DNA of 64,000 nt from Emiliania huxleyi CCMP1516. Its lineage: Eukaryota; Haptophyta; Isochrysidales; Noelaerhabdaceae. The stretch lies in NCBI RefSeq assembly GCF_000372725.1, contig NW_005201092.1:88303-152302 (forward strand), in the 5' to 3' direction. This document shows positions 11,513 to 22,220 of this stretch, one piece after another. The notes below the pieces were generated by a model. That model saw only the letters and a program-made list of their open reading frames with translations, was not told the origin of the DNA and searched no databases. Numbering within the stretch: the stretch's first letter is position 1; every line of letters starts with the position of its first letter. The translations under genes and the position numbers were made by a program.

Positions 11513-11700
11513 CTGACCTGACCTGACCTCACCTCACCTGGCCTGACCTGACCAGGCGGGCTGCGCGTCGGAGGGGGAGGCGAGATCCAGCCGAGATCCA
11601 GCCGAGATCCAGCCGAGATCTGGCCGAGATCCAGCCGAGATCCAGCCGAGATCTAGCCGAGATCTAGTCGAGATGCAGCCGAGATGCAGCCGAGATACAG
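11513..11700 (+). repeat. CCTGA 5-mers, then GAGATCCAGCC 11-bp minisatellite
   Basis: CCTGA/CCTCA 5-mers at 11513-11560 are followed by about ten units of an 11-bp minisatellite (GAGATCCAGCC and variants). The unit matches the type that fills introns elsewhere in the window (AGCCGAGATGC at 23 kb). Confidence 0.9.
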
Positions 11701-11952
11701 CGAGGTCCGTCTACTCTTATTGGGAGAGCAGCAGCACGGAGCACACCAGTGGGTGACACATGGCGAGGACCGCCACTACACGTATGGCAATGGTAGCATC
11801 AGCACTAGGTCCAACCCCACACGCTCCTCCACCCCGCGGAGACTGCCATTATGCATCGTTCGCAAGCAGTGGTGCCATCCGCGCTAGCTCATACCTGCAT
11901 ACCTGCAGGCGACCATGCTGCTGCACCCCGCGGGGATTCGCGTGACGGACCC

Positions 11953-12130
11953 GGACTCGGCTCTCGAGGGGGAGGAGCGAGATTGATCGAGATTTGCCGA
12001 GATTTGCCGAGATTTGCCGAGGTTCGCTGGACTCGTCTCTCGAGGGGGAGGGGCGAGATTTGCCGAGATTTCCCGAGATTTGCCGAGACTTCCCGAGAGC
12101 CGCCGAGAGCTGCCGAGAGTTGAAGACATT
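11953..12130 (+). repeat. GAGATTTGCCGA minisatellite with a duplicated flank
   Basis: Repeats of an 11-bp unit GAGATTTGCCG. The flank GGACTCGGCTCTCGAGGGGG at 11953 recurs with few changes at 12029. This repeats the duplicated-flank-plus-minisatellite architecture seen at the introns, but no gene is evident here. Confidence 0.8.
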
Positions 12131-13010
12131 TGCCGAGAGCTGAAGTCATATGCCGGTATTCGGACCTGTCCCGCAGTACTATGTCCCTAGGTGTGCTCGT
12201 GGGCTCGTCCAGAGAGGCCCCACTTGCCAGACGGCTGGGAGGCGGAGCAGGGGGCGGCGGCGGCGGCGGCGGCGGCGGCGATGACCGCTCTCGCGTCGCC
12301 TGCCACGGCGCGGCGCTCCCGCGAGTGAGACAGAGAGAGGTGAGGGCACAGTCAAGGCAGCGATTGGATACCAGTGTGGGTGTGGGGCCCCGCACAGCAG
12401 CGAGATGGAGGGACGGCCGCAAACTAGCGACACACAGACACGCACGGGCAAGACACTAACAGCGAGCGACCCACACATACGCCCCCCCCCCCCCCCCCCC
12501 TCCCAATCATGCCTCCCACAAGTAAGCCACCCCAACCCGCACCCCCGCGACTCGCGCGCCGCGGCGACGCCGGGCTCGTGCCCGTCGCCACCGCGCTCGA
12601 CGGAGCGAGCGATGGCGCAGCACATCGCCCCGCGCACCCCGCGTCTCCTCTTGCTATGTTCCGGGCGCCGTCGCTCCCTCCCATCAACACTCCCCCCCGC
12701 GCGCGCCCCCCTCGCAGGCGGCGGTGTGGCTTGGCAAGTCGTACTTGGTGGCACGCGGCGCGGCGAAGTTGCTGATGCGTCTGCAGCTGGGCTAGCCACG
12801 GCCGAAAGGGGGGGAGGGGGGGAGGTGCGCGGTGGCTCGCGAGGCGGCAGGCTTGCCGGGTGAGCAGGTGGGCGCGACTCCGACGCGTGCGACCTGAGAT
12901 AGGTCTGTGTGAGCTGAGTCTGACTGTGGAAACATGAGCTTGTACGACGAGAGCTGTCGAGGGTGAACACGTGGAGAAACACTGCGAGCTCAAAGTAGAG
13001 CTCGAACTCC
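12131..13010. other. No supported gene; 19-base C run
   Basis: Open frames on both strands are compositional. A C homopolymer occupies 12482-12500 and a (GGC)n run 12251-12282. The C run is a likely spot for assembly error. Confidence 0.5.
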
Positions 13011-13476
13011 GGCTTGGTCTAAATGGTAAGTGGACGGGAACGTACTTAAAAACGATCCGCGATTTTCACGTGTACACTATAGGTCGGTCGGAATCCCCCA
13101 AAACAATTAAACTCCCTTTCGAGCGGAGAGGTTTTGGGATTCGACTCCCGCGCAATCAAGTCATCAACGATGGTGCCAACGGCCAAAAGAGCGCCGGTAC
13201 CAAGCACGATGGAGGTGCGTCTTTCCCATGCTCGCGCGCCCCCCCGGGCGCGCGAACTATGCATGTGGGGATCCACCCGGCACCACCCCCGCCCCCCACC
13301 TGCCGGCTTACCTGCCGTCAGTTCACGCGGGAGCGCCCACAACTGTCAGCAACTGAAATCCAGTTGCTTCAGCTGTGACTTCAGCCTCGCCTCACCGCTC
13401 TCCCTTCGGTCGCACGCCTCCGGAGAGAGGTCGCACACGTCGACGCTGGTGACCATTCCCGACGAGCCAATCGCAG

Positions 13477-14375
13477 GTCGCGACCCCTGAGGACCTCCAC
13501 ACCTCGAAGGAGAAGCTCCGCGGCATCGGCGAGGCGACCGCGCTCTTTTCAGAACTTGCTAGGGCAGAGGCCCTGTCCACCCTGGCGTCCCTCGAGGGGT
13601 CGCCAGGGCCCGCCGCGGCCCTGGCGAGGCCCGTGGGCGGCCTGCTCCTCATCGACGCCTACGCCCTCGTCGGCCTGGCCGGCAAATATGCCAGCGGCGG
13701 GGGCGGCGCCGGCGATGCGGGTCTCATCTTTGCAAGGTGGGTCGAGGCGATGGCCGGGCACGAGTCGCTCGCGCCGACGCGGGCGCTCCCGGCGCTGGCC
13801 ACGCCGGAGACCAAGGCGAACTTCGTGAAGTACAAGCGCCGGATGATCGCGTACAAGGCGGACGTGGAGCGCGCGCTTATGCGGCGCTCGTCGGCCGTTT
13901 CTCGCCGGAAGAGGACCCGGCGGAGGCCGACCGCGAACTCGACCATCTCGCGCGGCAGGCGCACGTTCCTCTCCACATCCTTTCGGACGCGGCCGATGCG
14001 GGCGGCGGCGGCGGCGACGGCGGCGGCGGCGCGTCCTCGCTCGATGTCGAGCTCGACGTGACGGCGCAGCTGCGCGCGTTTGCCGAGGGTTTGCACCCGC
14101 GCCTCGGCGCCGACAGCGCCGTCCACCTCTTGGAGGGCTGCCGCGACGTCCTCGGCTTGATCGCCGCCGAGGTGCGCGGCGCGCCTCCGCCGCGTGGGCG
14201 CGGCACGTCGCAGCTCCGGCAGGTGTCGCTGCTCCTCAACTATGAGCGGCGGCGGCGGCAGCTGGGCGAGGCGCTCGCCGACGAGCGGCGTGTCGAGCTC
14301 GAGCTGGCGGCGCGCCGCCAGCAGGCCGCCGTCGACGCCGCGCTCGCCGACGAGCGGCGGCGCTCCGCACAGTAA
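13477..14375 (+). CDS. Hypothetical protein with one frameshift
   Basis: An open frame follows a good acceptor (CAATCGCAG at 13468-13476) and runs ATPEDLHTSKEKLRGIGEA ... LLLIDAYALVGLAGKY ... FVKYKRRMIAYKADVERA to about 13876. It then continues one frame over (AYAALVGRFSPEEDPAEAD ... SQLRQVSLLLNYERRRRQLG) to the stop at 14375. The change falls in a GCGCGCGC run, so a miscalled dinucleotide is as likely as a true mutation. The second half is helical and charged. CAGTAAGTGCC at 14369-14379 contains a strong donor, so more exons may follow. Family not recognised. Confidence 0.5.
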
Positions 14376-14629
14376 GTGCCTTGCCGTCCCATTCAGCACG
14401 TCGCACACACAGGCGGCAGGGCGTGGACATGGGCGTGTGGAAGGCGTGCAGTGTGCGAGGGCTGGAGCACGGCGAATGCCGCTGCACACAGCTAAACACG
14501 TGCCACATCTCCCCGTGTCTCGAGTGAGCAGTGCACTCGCGTGTCTATATGTCCAATGCTCACGGATGTCGTCTGTATATAGAGGAGAGCTTGTCTTGCC
14601 ACCTATCGCGTCCATCGCCGCCTTGTCCG

Positions 14630-15060
14630 TCAGCTCCTGGTTGCGCTCCTGAGGGCGAAGGGCGTGGGAGTGAGAAGAGCGAGGGCCGCGAGGAGGCCGG
14701 CGGCGGCGAGGAAACCGGGCACCTGCGCCACCTTCTTGACCTCAGCCAGCAGCTTTGGGAAGGCGGCATTCGAGGGATCCACCGGCGCCAGCGTGATGTT
14801 CCTGGTCGCGAGGGTCATGATCTTGTCGCTGAGCAGCCGCCGGAGCGGGTTCTTGGCCAGCTCGAGCATCGACCGCAACGACTTGCCGAGCCACGGAAAC
14901 TTTGCCAGGTCGAGGCCTTCGAGCTCCTCTTTGGTCACGCCGTCGTCGCCCACCCAGGTCGCGGCAGGTTCGGCCGCCTTTGGCTTGACGGCTTCCGCGG
15001 ATTGAGAAGCGGCCTCGATTCCGGTCGTCGCGACAAGAGAGCCGCCGCGAAAGCGGAGCG
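14630..15060 (-). CDS. Hypothetical protein, C-terminal part
   Basis: The minus-strand frame reads VATTGIEAASQSAEAVKP ... LDLAKFPWLGKSLRSMLELA ... DKIMTLATRNITLAPVDPS ... and ends with a hydrophobic helix (FLAAAGLLAALALLTP) before the stop at 14630. The frame is open to 15151, but the upstream piece lacks an ATG and contains AAATTCTTTTTCGCTCC, which resembles an intron 3' end, so the true exon start is probably near 15050. The C-terminal helix suggests a tail-anchored protein. Family not recognised. Confidence 0.45.
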
Positions 15061-15349
15061 AAAAAGAATTTCCAGCAAAGAAACACAAACTCCCGTGTGC
15101 GAAGGGTATGTTGACACGCACTTTGGGACAACCGGTGGCACATCTCAGCACACATACAACTCAACTAATCTTGTTAAGGAATCCCATTCTCTTTGTAATC
15201 GTGTGCTTTTCCTTTTGTCTCGACTACGCAGGCGAAACGCGAGACCTATAGGCGCTTAGCGGCCCATGATTGATGCGCCCCAAGGCGACGCCCCAAGCAG
15301 GTTGCTTGTCGCACGCCCCTTCCTCTTCGCCGCCCAAGCATTCAAAGAT

Positions 15350-15620
15350 GCTTGCGAGAGGTCCTCACGAGAGGTCCTCACGAGAGGTCCTCACGGCGAG
15401 GCATCGTGCTACGCCTTAACATCCCAAGAGCGCCGCCGTGAAAGCCTTACCGAGCCCAACCGATGACAAAACTCGGCAGGGAGGGGGCGTGCCGAGAGGT
15501 GCGACTCTCCTTCGATCCTCTCGCCTCCCTACGTAGAGGTCCTGACCTGGGACTGACACAAGGAGAGGTCCTCATCATGGCCGCTGCATGGAGAGGTCCT
15601 CAGGGAGAGGTCCTCAGGCC
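15350..15620 (+). repeat. Dispersed GAGAGGTCCTCAC motif cluster
   Basis: At least six copies of AGAGGTCCTCA lie between 15356 and 15615, interspersed with unique sequence. The same motif is inverted at 9213-9290 and flanks the foldback repeat at 15873-16427. Confidence 0.75.
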
Positions 15621-15872
15621 GTCAGCGAGCTCACTTGATCTCCTCGATGCGCGTTTAGCTACGATGCAACACCACAAACCTGACAGCCGCGTGTTTGTTG
15701 TTGCTTCGTACAAAGCCCCAGCTCGAGGTGGGCGGACGGTGGCGGCCAACCGTCGTGGACTGATGTGGTGTTGCTGCATAAATGTTGTCTGTGGGGAGAG
15801 AGGAGATATTTTAGTCACTTTTCCATGAAGTATTGTGCGGTTGACCTCTTTCGAGTGCGAGGACGACTGCGC

Positions 15873-16427
15873 GCGAGGTGAGGACCTCGAGCTGCGTGAG
15901 GACCTCTGGAAGGTGGCTGGGCCTTGCTAGGGCACGCCAGCCAGGAGACTGCATGCCTTTGCGAGTCAGACCAGAAAAGCCTGCCCTGGCCAGCCAGCAT
16001 GCAAGCGCATCTTACACAGCCCCCCCGCGAGGAAGGATGAGCCATATATGCCCCCGGGGGGGCTGATGGGCTCATGTGATTGGTGGTCGTGCCTTATATT
16101 CGCCATAAGTGTGTGCAAGAAACCTCATTATGGTGCGCGCGAATCAGCTGTCTATCACACTTTTTTTACAGCCTGCTCGCCCCGCTACAGCGAGGCTGCT
16201 CTGTGATATGAAATCTCACACATGAGGAGATGGAACAGCACCGAGTTGTTTGGTATTGTAAAATCTCTCTCTCCGATGAAAGGAGCTAACAAACACGTAG
16301 GGAGGGAAAGATTAAATTTTGCCGAAGACAATTCCCTGCTATCCCTACTCAGTCTCCTGGCTGGCGTGTGCCCTAGCAAGGCCCAGCCACCAGAGGTCCT
16401 CACGCAGCTCGAGGTCCTCACCTCACG
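15873..16427. repeat. Foldback element with about 75-bp terminal inverted repeats
   Basis: About 15873-15950 is the reverse complement of 16350-16427 with a few indels (shared blocks GAGGACCTCGAGCTGCGTGA, GGGCCTTGCTAGGGCA, GCCAGCCAGGAGACT). The central 400 bp holds no long ORF. The shape fits a non-autonomous foldback/MITE-like element. A direct repeat of part of it (near 15968-16115) recurs at 16690-16805 (AGAAAAGCCTG; TTGGTGGTCGTGCCTT). Confidence 0.8.
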
Positions 16428-17060
16428 TGCAGAGGTCCTCACCTCGAGAGAGGTCCTCACGGTCACGGCCATGCCGCCTCGGGAAGAGACAGAGGGCCCC
16501 ATCTGTCAGTGCGCCGCAACAGTGACGTAACAATGAGGAAAGGACAACCAGAGAGGGTGCATGTATCGCTCCGACCAATGAATGCGTAACGGACTGCTCG
16601 TGTATATGAACGCTCCGTGTATATGAACGCTCCTGAGGATCGTAAAGTTGGGACTTCAAAGTCTGATAGTGAGTGCGGTGCCGTCCATTCTTTGCAGAGC
16701 AGAAAAGCCTGGTAAGCCAGCAAGCAAGCGCATCTTGAGGAAGGGCGAGCCTCCATGCTCCTTGCGGGGCCTATTGGTGGTCGTGCCTTCTATTCGTGGC
16801 GGTCTTGTGGTGGTGTTCTAGTCGCGCCGTCCGTGATACTTGAAATCGGTGAAAAACGAGACAAACAGCAGAGAACGGTGCAAATCGGTCAATTCCTTAC
16901 GCTCCCCACCCCAAAAATCCCACCTGCGAGGTCATCCGCCCATTTTCGAGGTTACGTTCCGATTTGCAACGCGAAAATAAACGTTTTGTAATGCAAATGT
17001 CCACTTACCATTTAGACCAAGCCTCCAGAAACTCGGCCACGGCGATGCATTCTAGATCGT

Positions 17061-17315
17061 GTGCGGGGTGCGTTCATGAGACGCACTAGTGTGCGCGGAG
17101 AAATTAAACAAAACAACTCAATGGCGCGAGGAGAAAAAATATCCGTTACTAAATTTTTCAATGTATGTGGCTCTTACGTACATTCTTTTTGTGTTGATCC
17201 GAGCTGTCAGCAGGCGGACCCCGAATTTCACAGAGCTATGAATAATATGGCATGGAAAAGTTCAAAGTTCATGGAACCGCTTTCCGACGGGAGTGTTACG
17301 GAGATCACATCATAA
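17061..17315 (+). CDS. Small AT-rich ORF, possible foreign origin
   Basis: An 84-codon frame (or 64 codons from ATG 17121) reading MARGEKISVTKFFNVC ... HSFCVDPSCQQADPEF ... KSSKFMEPLSDGSVTE. Its codons are much richer in A/T than neighbouring genes (AAT, TTT, AAA common) and it starts 38 bp from one arm of the 25-bp inverted repeat. It carries three Cys. Family not recognised; it could be a transferred or element-carried gene, or chance. Confidence 0.35.
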   Translation: MRGAFMRRTSVRGEIKQNNSMARGEKISVTKFFNVCGSYVHSFCVDPSCQQADPEFHRAMNNMAWKSSKFMEPLSDGSVTEITS

Positions 17316-17650
17316 TTTTCCGCGAACGGGAAATCTCGGCTAAATCTCGCGGCACTCTCTAATCCGCGACACTCTCTCATCCTCGACGTTCTGCAGATCG
17401 GTCACTGGCCATGGTCACAAGTCCCACACGCATTCATCAGCTTGAGGCTCATCTTGCTCTCCCGCAAAGCCGTACTTTACCAGGATACCAGGTCGTAACG
17501 TCTCAGCTACTTGCCGTCTGCCGCTCGGCCCGTGGCAACTATGGCATGGTTTGGGTGATGAGAGAGTCACCCACTGAGCGCTCTCGGCCGCTTTACTAAG
17601 TTATTAGTAAGCCTGTAGCGAGCGACAGCACGTGACGCCGGCCGAGCAGC

Positions 17651-18821
17651 TTACCATCGAGGTGTGTGTCCCACCTGGTCCTGCTCCTCTTCCGCCAACC
17701 GTATGGGCTGCGGAGGATGCTCCTCCCCGAGATTGGCAAGCCCTTCATCCTCGTGTGTGGCGTCATCGATGACGATGATGCGACCGTGCTCTCGCCGTGC
17801 ATCGTCGGTCACATTGCCCTCCATGACGCAGACGAGCAGCGCACTCAGGTAGAGGTCGACGAGGAGGTATAGCCAGCCCACCTACACCGAGTGGAGCGGA
17901 GTTGGGGTGGAGTTGGGGGAGTTGGAGTGGAGGTAGAGGGGAAGCAGTGGCGTGATGGCCCCAGCGACGCGAGCACACCTCGGTGGCGACCACTTCGTCG
18001 CGCGCCTCGTCGCCGTAGATGATGTGATGGAAGCCGCTGCAGCTTTGCTCGACATACACAAAGACCGCCATGTGAATTAGCAGCAGTCCGATCATCGCAA
18101 GCGACAACGCATACAATGCCCGCATCATCTTACAGAGCGGTGCCTGCCACGGTAGGTGGCCATGCACACACGATGACGTGAAGATGAGCGCGGCGGCGGC
18201 GGCTACGAAGAAGCCCGCCTTTTCGTGGAAGAAGACTCCGATGGGCTGACGGTCGTGCTGGTGTTTGATCGTCGCTAAGGCAATCGCAACGAGAGCCGTG
18301 GCATCGTGCAGCGGACGTATGCGTGCAGCGGACGCGAGCCAGCGGTGAGTGCGCCGCGTGTCGCAGAATCCGTGGCGTGAGGCGCTGCTGACGGCACTCT
18401 CCATTCCAAACGAGATGAATAGGACCACTTGGCCGAGATCAATGACGGCGTGCATCTGGTTATATACCCGGGCGTAGCCATGATTGATAGTGAGACCTAG
18501 GAAGATGATGAAGTTGATGGCCGCACCGAGCGCCCCGTAGACCCAGTGCACCCGCAGCGGCCCACCGTTGCCTGACACTGCGATCCACGAGAGCCTCAAA
18601 GCACCCGTGCCCACTGCGATGTGCGTCCACGCGTCCTCACGAACGTGGAGGACCTGCTGTTGGTAGATGGCGCCTGTGACGGCAGCAGCCGCCGCAGTGA
18701 GGCTCAGCCATGTACGCGAGCTGAGGACGATGAACGGGATTGTCGCGGCGGCAAGCCCGGTGACTGCGAGAGCTTTGTGGAAAGCCTCCATGGGTGCCGT
18801 CGCGAGGCTTGCACAACCCAT
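17651..18821 (-). CDS. Multipass membrane protein (2 exons)
   Basis: Exon 1 runs 18821-17979 and exon 2 17881-17651, separated by a 97-bp GT-AG intron (17978-17882) in phase 0. I chose ATG 18821 because the longer frame upstream has no ATG. About seven to eight hydrophobic segments are visible (e.g. ALAVTGLAAATIPFIVLSS, ALGAAINFIIFLGLTI, AGFFVAAAAALIFTSS, LYALSLAMIGLLLIHMAVFV, LYLLVDLYLSALLVCVM), with Cys and His in the loops and an acidic cytosolic-looking tail. No transporter or enzyme motif is recognised. Confidence 0.7.
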
Positions 18822-19251
18822 GGTTGCTTGCAGTGCTCCCGTAAAACGTCTTGGCACCAGCTGAAGGCTTGCACGGCAGAGCAACGCAGAGCTCACGCAG
18901 TCGTGCACGGTATTCGGATTTTGCTATTTGCCCGTGTGGGGGTATATAAGATTTGTCAATGGCACACTGCGTCTGCGTGTGTGTGTGTGTGCGCGCCATC
19001 GCAACTGCCATGTCGGCAGGTTGTCGGCTGGTGCTCTCGCCCCGCTGGCGGCTCGGTCTTGCATGCAAAGGTAGGTAGGTAGAAAGTGAAGAACGGCCAG
19101 GCTCGGACTGGACACCAACGCGGTATGGGTGGACGCTAGACAGATGATGACGACACGCACGAGCGACACACAGACACAATCAAGACTCCTTATCAGCTGG
19201 TCGGCCGCCATGTGGGCCTCAGGGCCTGCTGCGGCGGCGCGGCCGGTTGAG

Positions 19252-20021
19252 GCCGAGCCGACTGCACACCTCAGTTACAGTAACCCAAAACAACCTGACG
19301 TGGCGGCGGCAAACATCGGCAGGGGGCACAGGCGCCTTGTTGCCGATCTGAAGCTTACAAGTTCGCTCGCGAGCAACAGCAAGGGCAAGGATGGAGAGGG
19401 TGAAATTCGGCTCGGCTGGAAGGGGGCCTATGTACGCTTTGGCAACACGGAGACCGGGCTGCTCAAGTTGGTCAAAGGGCGCGGCAAGTGGTCTCCGTCG
19501 GAAGCGACGGCAGCGGCGGTGGCGGGGGAGGAGGAGGAGGCCGAGGAGGAGGGGGAGGAGGGGGAGGAGGAGGATGCCCCCAAGGGAAAGCTCAAGGAGC
19601 AGCCTGGCGATTACCCCTTTGCGCGGCAGCAGGATTGCGATCTACGTTTGTTTGATTTTGAGGCTTTCGGAGGCTTTGGAAAGGAGGTTCGCAGCACCCT
19701 GAGGGAGGCGGCGAACCAGCTGAGCAACAAACTTTCGCACGCTCAGCACCTGGACGAGGTCACATGGACCACCAAGAACTGGCACGGGCTGCAGATGCAG
19801 CGCTTGTCTGTCGTCCTCCACACCGCCGTGGCGTGGCAGACGGTGAACGAGCTAGCGTGCGGGGAGAGCGGCATTGTGCATGGTGCGGAGTGCATTGCCG
19901 TTCTTAACGGAGTCGCTTAGGCGGCTCCGGTGGTGAGCCTGTGTGTGTGCCAGTCCGCGCCAGTCTGCGCCCTTGTCGTGCCAGTGTGCTGTGAGAGAGG
20001 CTTGTATCTTAAGAATTCTTT
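19252..20021 (+). mobile_element. LINE-like element, 5'-truncated copy 2
   Basis: Matches copy 3 (44100-45559) from the EPTAHLSYSNPKQPDV block to the common 3' terminus CTTAAGAATTCTTT. The ORF is open from 19129 to 19920, and the part shared with copy 3 is intact: the PDV and ADLKLTSSLAS blocks, the acidic linker and the FDFEAFGGFG/QRLSVVLH domain. The preceding 18960-19200 stretch matches 38701-38820, so a second repeat adjoins it. The copy lacks the N-terminal third of copy 3. Confidence 0.85.
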
Positions 20022-20098
20022 TCGCGGCACCATAGGCCACAGGCGTCTGCAAGCCTCCGCGGCGCTTTCGACGTTCGCTCCCTGCCACACAAGCGCGG

Positions 20099-21500
20099 AT
20101 GCGTGACTTTGAGACGCGTCACTTGTGCGAGCTCTCGGCGGAGCAGTTCTGGGCGCTGCGCGCCGACCTCTCCTACGATCAGTACATCGCCGACTTTGAC
20201 AAGCAGGCCCGCCGACGGCCTCTCTGCTCGCTGCCGCTTTGCACCCCGCTGCTCCACTCGCCGCCTCCGCCACGCCACCCTCGCGCACGCCGCCTCGCAC
20301 TGCCATGGCCGGCGAGGCTGGTCCACCGCGTCCGCGCCCACGCTTCGCGCCTCGACGCGCGCCGCAGGTCTTCCAGCTCTGCTGGCTCAAGGAGGAGGCT
20401 GACGCGGAGGGCCACCCGTGCGTGGAGCGGGAGGTGCGGCTCACCTTCCGCGAGAACCCGGTGCCAAAGGCGCTGCGCGGCATGCTCAAGGACCCCGAGT
20501 TCGCCTTTCTCGTCCGGGCGCGCTCTCCGAGACGCGTCCGAGACACTTCCGAGAGACGTCCGAGAGACGTCCGAGAACGTTCCGCCCGCATGGAGTTGAG
20601 GGTGCGGAGACGGCGGCAGGCGCGCTGGCGGACGCACGTCTGGGACGAGGCGCACGCGATGGAGTTGTTCGTGACGATCCTGCGCGCAAGAAGGAATCCT
20701 AGCGACGCACCACTGCATACTCAGGCGCACGCGATGGAGGTGGAGACGATCCTGCCGGTGTTTTCGGACCGAATCAAGATCACCGCGCGGCAGTGGGCGG
20801 AGCCCGTCTCGCCTGCGCAGTGCTACGTGTGCTCGCGCGTGCACATCGAGGCGCCTACACCTCCGCAGACACCTCCGAGACACGAGACACCTCCGAGACA
20901 CCTCCGAGACACCTCCGAGACACCTCCGAGACACTTCCGAGACACCTCCACAGGTGTCGCGGCTGCCTGGTGTCGCCGGCGTGGTGGAGAAGGGCGTCGA
21001 GACGGGGACGCAAGGCCCTCGCCTCGCAGTTCTTCGTCGCTGACTCCTCCGCTCCTTCCTTTAGGCGTCGAGAAGGGAATGCGAGACGCGTACCTCGCGC
21101 TGCCTTAATTAATAATTAATTAATTAATCTAGGCGTCGAGAAGGGAATGCGAGACGCGTACCTCGCGCTGCCTTAATAAATAATTAATTAATTAATCTAG
21201 GCGTCGAGAAGGGAATGCGAGACGCGTACCTCGCGCTGCCTTAATTAATAATTAATTAATTAATCTAGGCGTCGAGAAGGGAATGCGAGATGCGTACCTC
21301 GCGCTGCCTTAATTACTAATTAATTAATTAATCTAGGCGTCGAGAAGGGAATGCGAGATGCGTACCTCGCGCTGCCTTAATTAATAATTAATTAATTAAT
21401 CTAGGCGTCGAGAAGGGAATGCGAGACGCGTACCTCGCGCTGCCGGCGCGAGCCACCGAGTACGCGCGCACGAACCCGCACTCGGCAGCGCCTACTAGAA
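20099..21500 (+). CDS. START/VASt-like lipid-binding domain protein
   Basis: Exons 20099-20206, 20368-20517, 20620-20649, 20725-20850, 20954-20993 and 21405 onward join in frame. The predicted protein reads FETRHLCELSAEQFWALR ... VFQLCWLKEEADAEG ... VRLTFRENPVPKALRGML ... VFSDRIKITARQWAE ... VSRLPGVAGVVEKG ... MRDAYLALPARATEY. The pattern (early beta-strand, QxxW/CxV strands, GVGGxxEKG and a long C-terminal helix) fits START-like/VASt folds that bind lipids; this is fold-level inference. Exon 3 is only 30 bp. Introns 2, 3 and 5 each start with a copy of the next exon (GCGCGCT, GCGCACGCGATGGAG and GCGTCGAGA), all GC-AG. The 3' end is unclear and may join the downstream coiled-coil gene. Confidence 0.65.
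21065..21444 (+). repeat. Intron-exon unit amplified as a 68-bp tandem array
   Basis: Six copies start at 21065, 21133, 21201, 21269, 21337 and 21405, exactly 68 bp apart. Each unit is a 40-nt exon-like segment (starts GCGTCGAGAAGGGAATGCGA) plus an AT-rich filler (TTAATTAATAATTAATTAAT then CTAG). The last copy continues into open coding sequence. A diverged seventh copy lies at 20994. Every unit boundary reads CTAG|GCG, so each unit could act as its own GC-AG intron. Confidence 0.97.
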
Positions 21501-21720
21501 GCGGAATATCTCCCCATATCTCCCCCCGTATCCCCCCCCGTATCTCCCCATATCTCGGGCTGCTAGAAGCGGAATGTCTCCCCATATCTCCCCCCGTATC
21601 TCCCCATCTCTCCGGGAGAGCAGCGGGCCCTAGAAGCGGAATATCTCCCCGTATCTCCCCATATCTCCCCATATCTCGTGAGCAGGAGCAGCGGGCCCTG
21701 GAAGCGGAATGCGCATCCCT
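21490..21720 (+). repeat. ATCTCCCCAT minisatellite with GAAGCGGAAT/GAGCAGCGGGCCCT flanks
   Basis: About three copies of a unit made of GAAGCGGAAT, (ATCTCCCCAT)n, CTCGTGAGCAG and GAGCAGCGGGCCCT. The same unit recurs four times at 41156-41440 in another gene. The final flank reads EQRALEAECASLCSDQ, like coiled-coil coding. Confidence 0.9.
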
Positions 21721-22055
21721 GTGCTCCGACCAGCGCTCGAGAGGACTCACGCCATTCCGCTGGATCCCGCCCGCATGTAGATAGTCAGCTGTGCTCGCCG
21801 TATTCGTACCCCGCCCAGTCCTGCGGCGCTCGGAATACACCGCGCAAGTACCGTCCTCCCGCCACGACCTCGGCGTGCTCATGGCGTGCTCATAGCGCCC
21901 TCCCGCCACGACCTCGGCGTCTTCGTCACGTAGGCCGTGCTCCCGCCGCTGCCCACCCCGGCCGGGCGGGCGGTCGGCGGTTCTGCTGCAAAGCTGGCGC
22001 TCGCAACGCCCGCCGCCGATGACGCCGACATCGCCGCCGACGCCGACGCCGCTGA

Positions 22056-22097
<42 letters not shown>

Positions 22098-22220
22098 TGC
22101 GCCCCCCGGTGCGCCGAACGGCGGCGCTTGCGGCGGCGGCGGAGGCGAGGCGTGCGGGGAGGGAGGAGGCGGCGGCGGCGAGATTCGGGCGGCCCCGCCT
22201 CGCGACGTCTTGGAGGTCGC

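Larger units (their letters stand above)
13011..17023. repeat. 25-bp exact inverted repeat pair, 4 kb apart
   Basis: The 25 bases at 13011-13035 (beginning GGCTTGGTCTAAATGGTAAG) are the exact reverse complement of 16999-17023. The sequence immediately inside the arms is unrelated. The pair could be termini of a mobile element, or two opposed copies of a gene segment; in one frame both arms read AWSKW followed by a stop. Confidence 0.7.

Noticed and set aside
13100-13160. tRNA-like T-arm GGGATTCGACTCCC
   Set aside because: No matching acceptor stem, D-arm or anticodon arm could be placed upstream; only the T-arm-like hairpin exists.
21065-21444. CRISPR-like array (regular 68-bp spacing)
   Set aside because: Both halves of each unit are repeated, with no unique spacers. 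The unit is an exon copy plus AT-rich filler within a eukaryotic gene.
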